From: Flavobacteriales bacterium
GTDB lineage: Bacteria; Bacteroidota; Bacteroidia; Flavobacteriales; BACL11
Assembly: GCA_002728175.1 (NCBI GenBank)
Contig: PBVH01000014.1
Coordinates: 12,063-20,434 of the forward strand
Length of the DNA: 8,372 bases
Direction of reading: 5' to 3'
Each line of letters begins with the position of its first letter. Position 1 is the first letter of the stretch. The notes beneath the pieces are model-generated. The model ran no database searches, was not told the DNA's origin, and saw nothing but the letters and a program-made list of their open reading frames with translations. Below are positions 7,920-8,372 of the stretch, piece by piece. The translations under genes and the position numbers were made by a program.

Positions 7920-8372
7920 ATGGCAACATTATTCTTTTACTTATTTCTGGCTTTATTCGTTTCCTTTATTTGTTCTCTAACCGAATCTGTATTATTATCT
8001 GCTCCTAAAACATATTTAACTACTATCGTTGACAAGGGTAATTGGGCAAAATCATTATTAAAATTTAAATCAAATATTGATAAACCTTTATCTGCGATTT
8101 TATCACTTAACACTGTTGCTCACACTATTGGAGCTGCCGGAGTTGGCGCTGAGTCAATTAAAATATTCGGTGAAACATCTTTGGCTATTGTATCTGCGAT
8201 TTTAACAATTTTAATTTTAGTCATTACAGAGATAATACCAAAAACTATTGGTGCAAAATACTGGAAAGGTTTACTTCGAATTACCTATTATACCATAAAC
8301 ACAATGTTATTTTTAACATATCCACTTGTTATATTGTCTGGAAAAATTACAAAAACAATATCACCAGAAAAA
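7920..8372 (+). CDS. CNNM/DUF21 domain membrane protein (CorC/HlyC family), N-terminal part
   Basis: The frame is open from the ATG at 7920 to the window edge, giving 151 residues with the 3' end missing. An in-frame TAA at 7899-7901 and no other ATG in between fix the start. Four hydrophobic stretches are visible at about residues 3-20, 57-78, 86-104 and 122-140. Family marks are SLTESVLLSAP (19-29), LNTVAHTIGAAG (63-74) and TEIIPKTIGAKYW (103-115), which match the CNNM transmembrane domain, including the conserved glutamate, asparagine and proline-lysine. Relatives usually continue into cytoplasmic CBS domains, sometimes with a CorC/HlyC C-terminal domain; whether this one does cannot be seen. 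The family is linked to magnesium or other divalent cation export or homeostasis; the haemolysin label is historical. It follows icmF on the same strand after 60 bases with no evident functional link. Confidence 0.9.
   Translation, partial: MATLFFYLFLALFVSFICSLTESVLLSAPKTYLTTIVDKGNWAKSLLKFKSNIDKPLSAILSLNTVAHTIGAAGVGAESIKIFGETSLAIVSAILTILILVITEIIPKTIGAKYWKGLLRITYYTINTMLFLTYPLVILSGKITKTISPEK

Overview
The window looks like chromosomal DNA from a low-GC Bacteroidota species, probably a flavobacterium-like lineage; GC is roughly 30% by eye. Three things support this: a C-terminal type IX secretion (T9SS) sorting domain, start codons preceded by A/T-rich sequence with no Shine-Dalgarno motif, and a perfect TAnnTTTG promoter element of the Bacteroidota type upstream of one gene. 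I see no mobile element, CRISPR array, tRNA or rRNA. Base composition is uniform and nothing suggests recent transfer.

Layout: (1) 1-1584 (+) is the 3' part of valS, valyl-tRNA synthetase, whose start lies outside the window. (2) 1588-1695 (-) is a 35-codon gene for a tiny lipoprotein that is easy to miss because of its size. (3) 1692-4394 (-) encodes a 900-residue secreted Asp-box (BNR/sortilin-like) beta-propeller protein with an N-terminal lipobox-like signal and a C-terminal T9SS domain. Genes 2 and 3 share an ATGA stop/start overlap and are probably translationally coupled. They converge on valS, and a small A/T palindrome lies across the two facing stop codons. (4) 4395-4493 is a divergent intergenic region with a promoter candidate. 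(5) 4494-7859 (+) encodes a complete 1121-residue fused B12-dependent acyl-CoA mutase of the IcmF type: B12 domain, G-protein chaperone and mutase barrel. Its active-site residues fit isobutyryl-CoA mutase, not methylmalonyl-CoA mutase. (6) 7920-8372 (+) is the 5' part of a CNNM/DUF21 (CorC/HlyC family) membrane protein that runs off the window.

The genes do not form one obvious pathway. ValS is housekeeping, the icmF product acts in branched or short-chain acyl-CoA metabolism, and the minus-strand pair acts at the cell envelope. Nothing here amounts to a clearly new system. The most interesting items are the unannotated coupled mini-lipoprotein and the combination of a lipobox with a T9SS domain in its partner.
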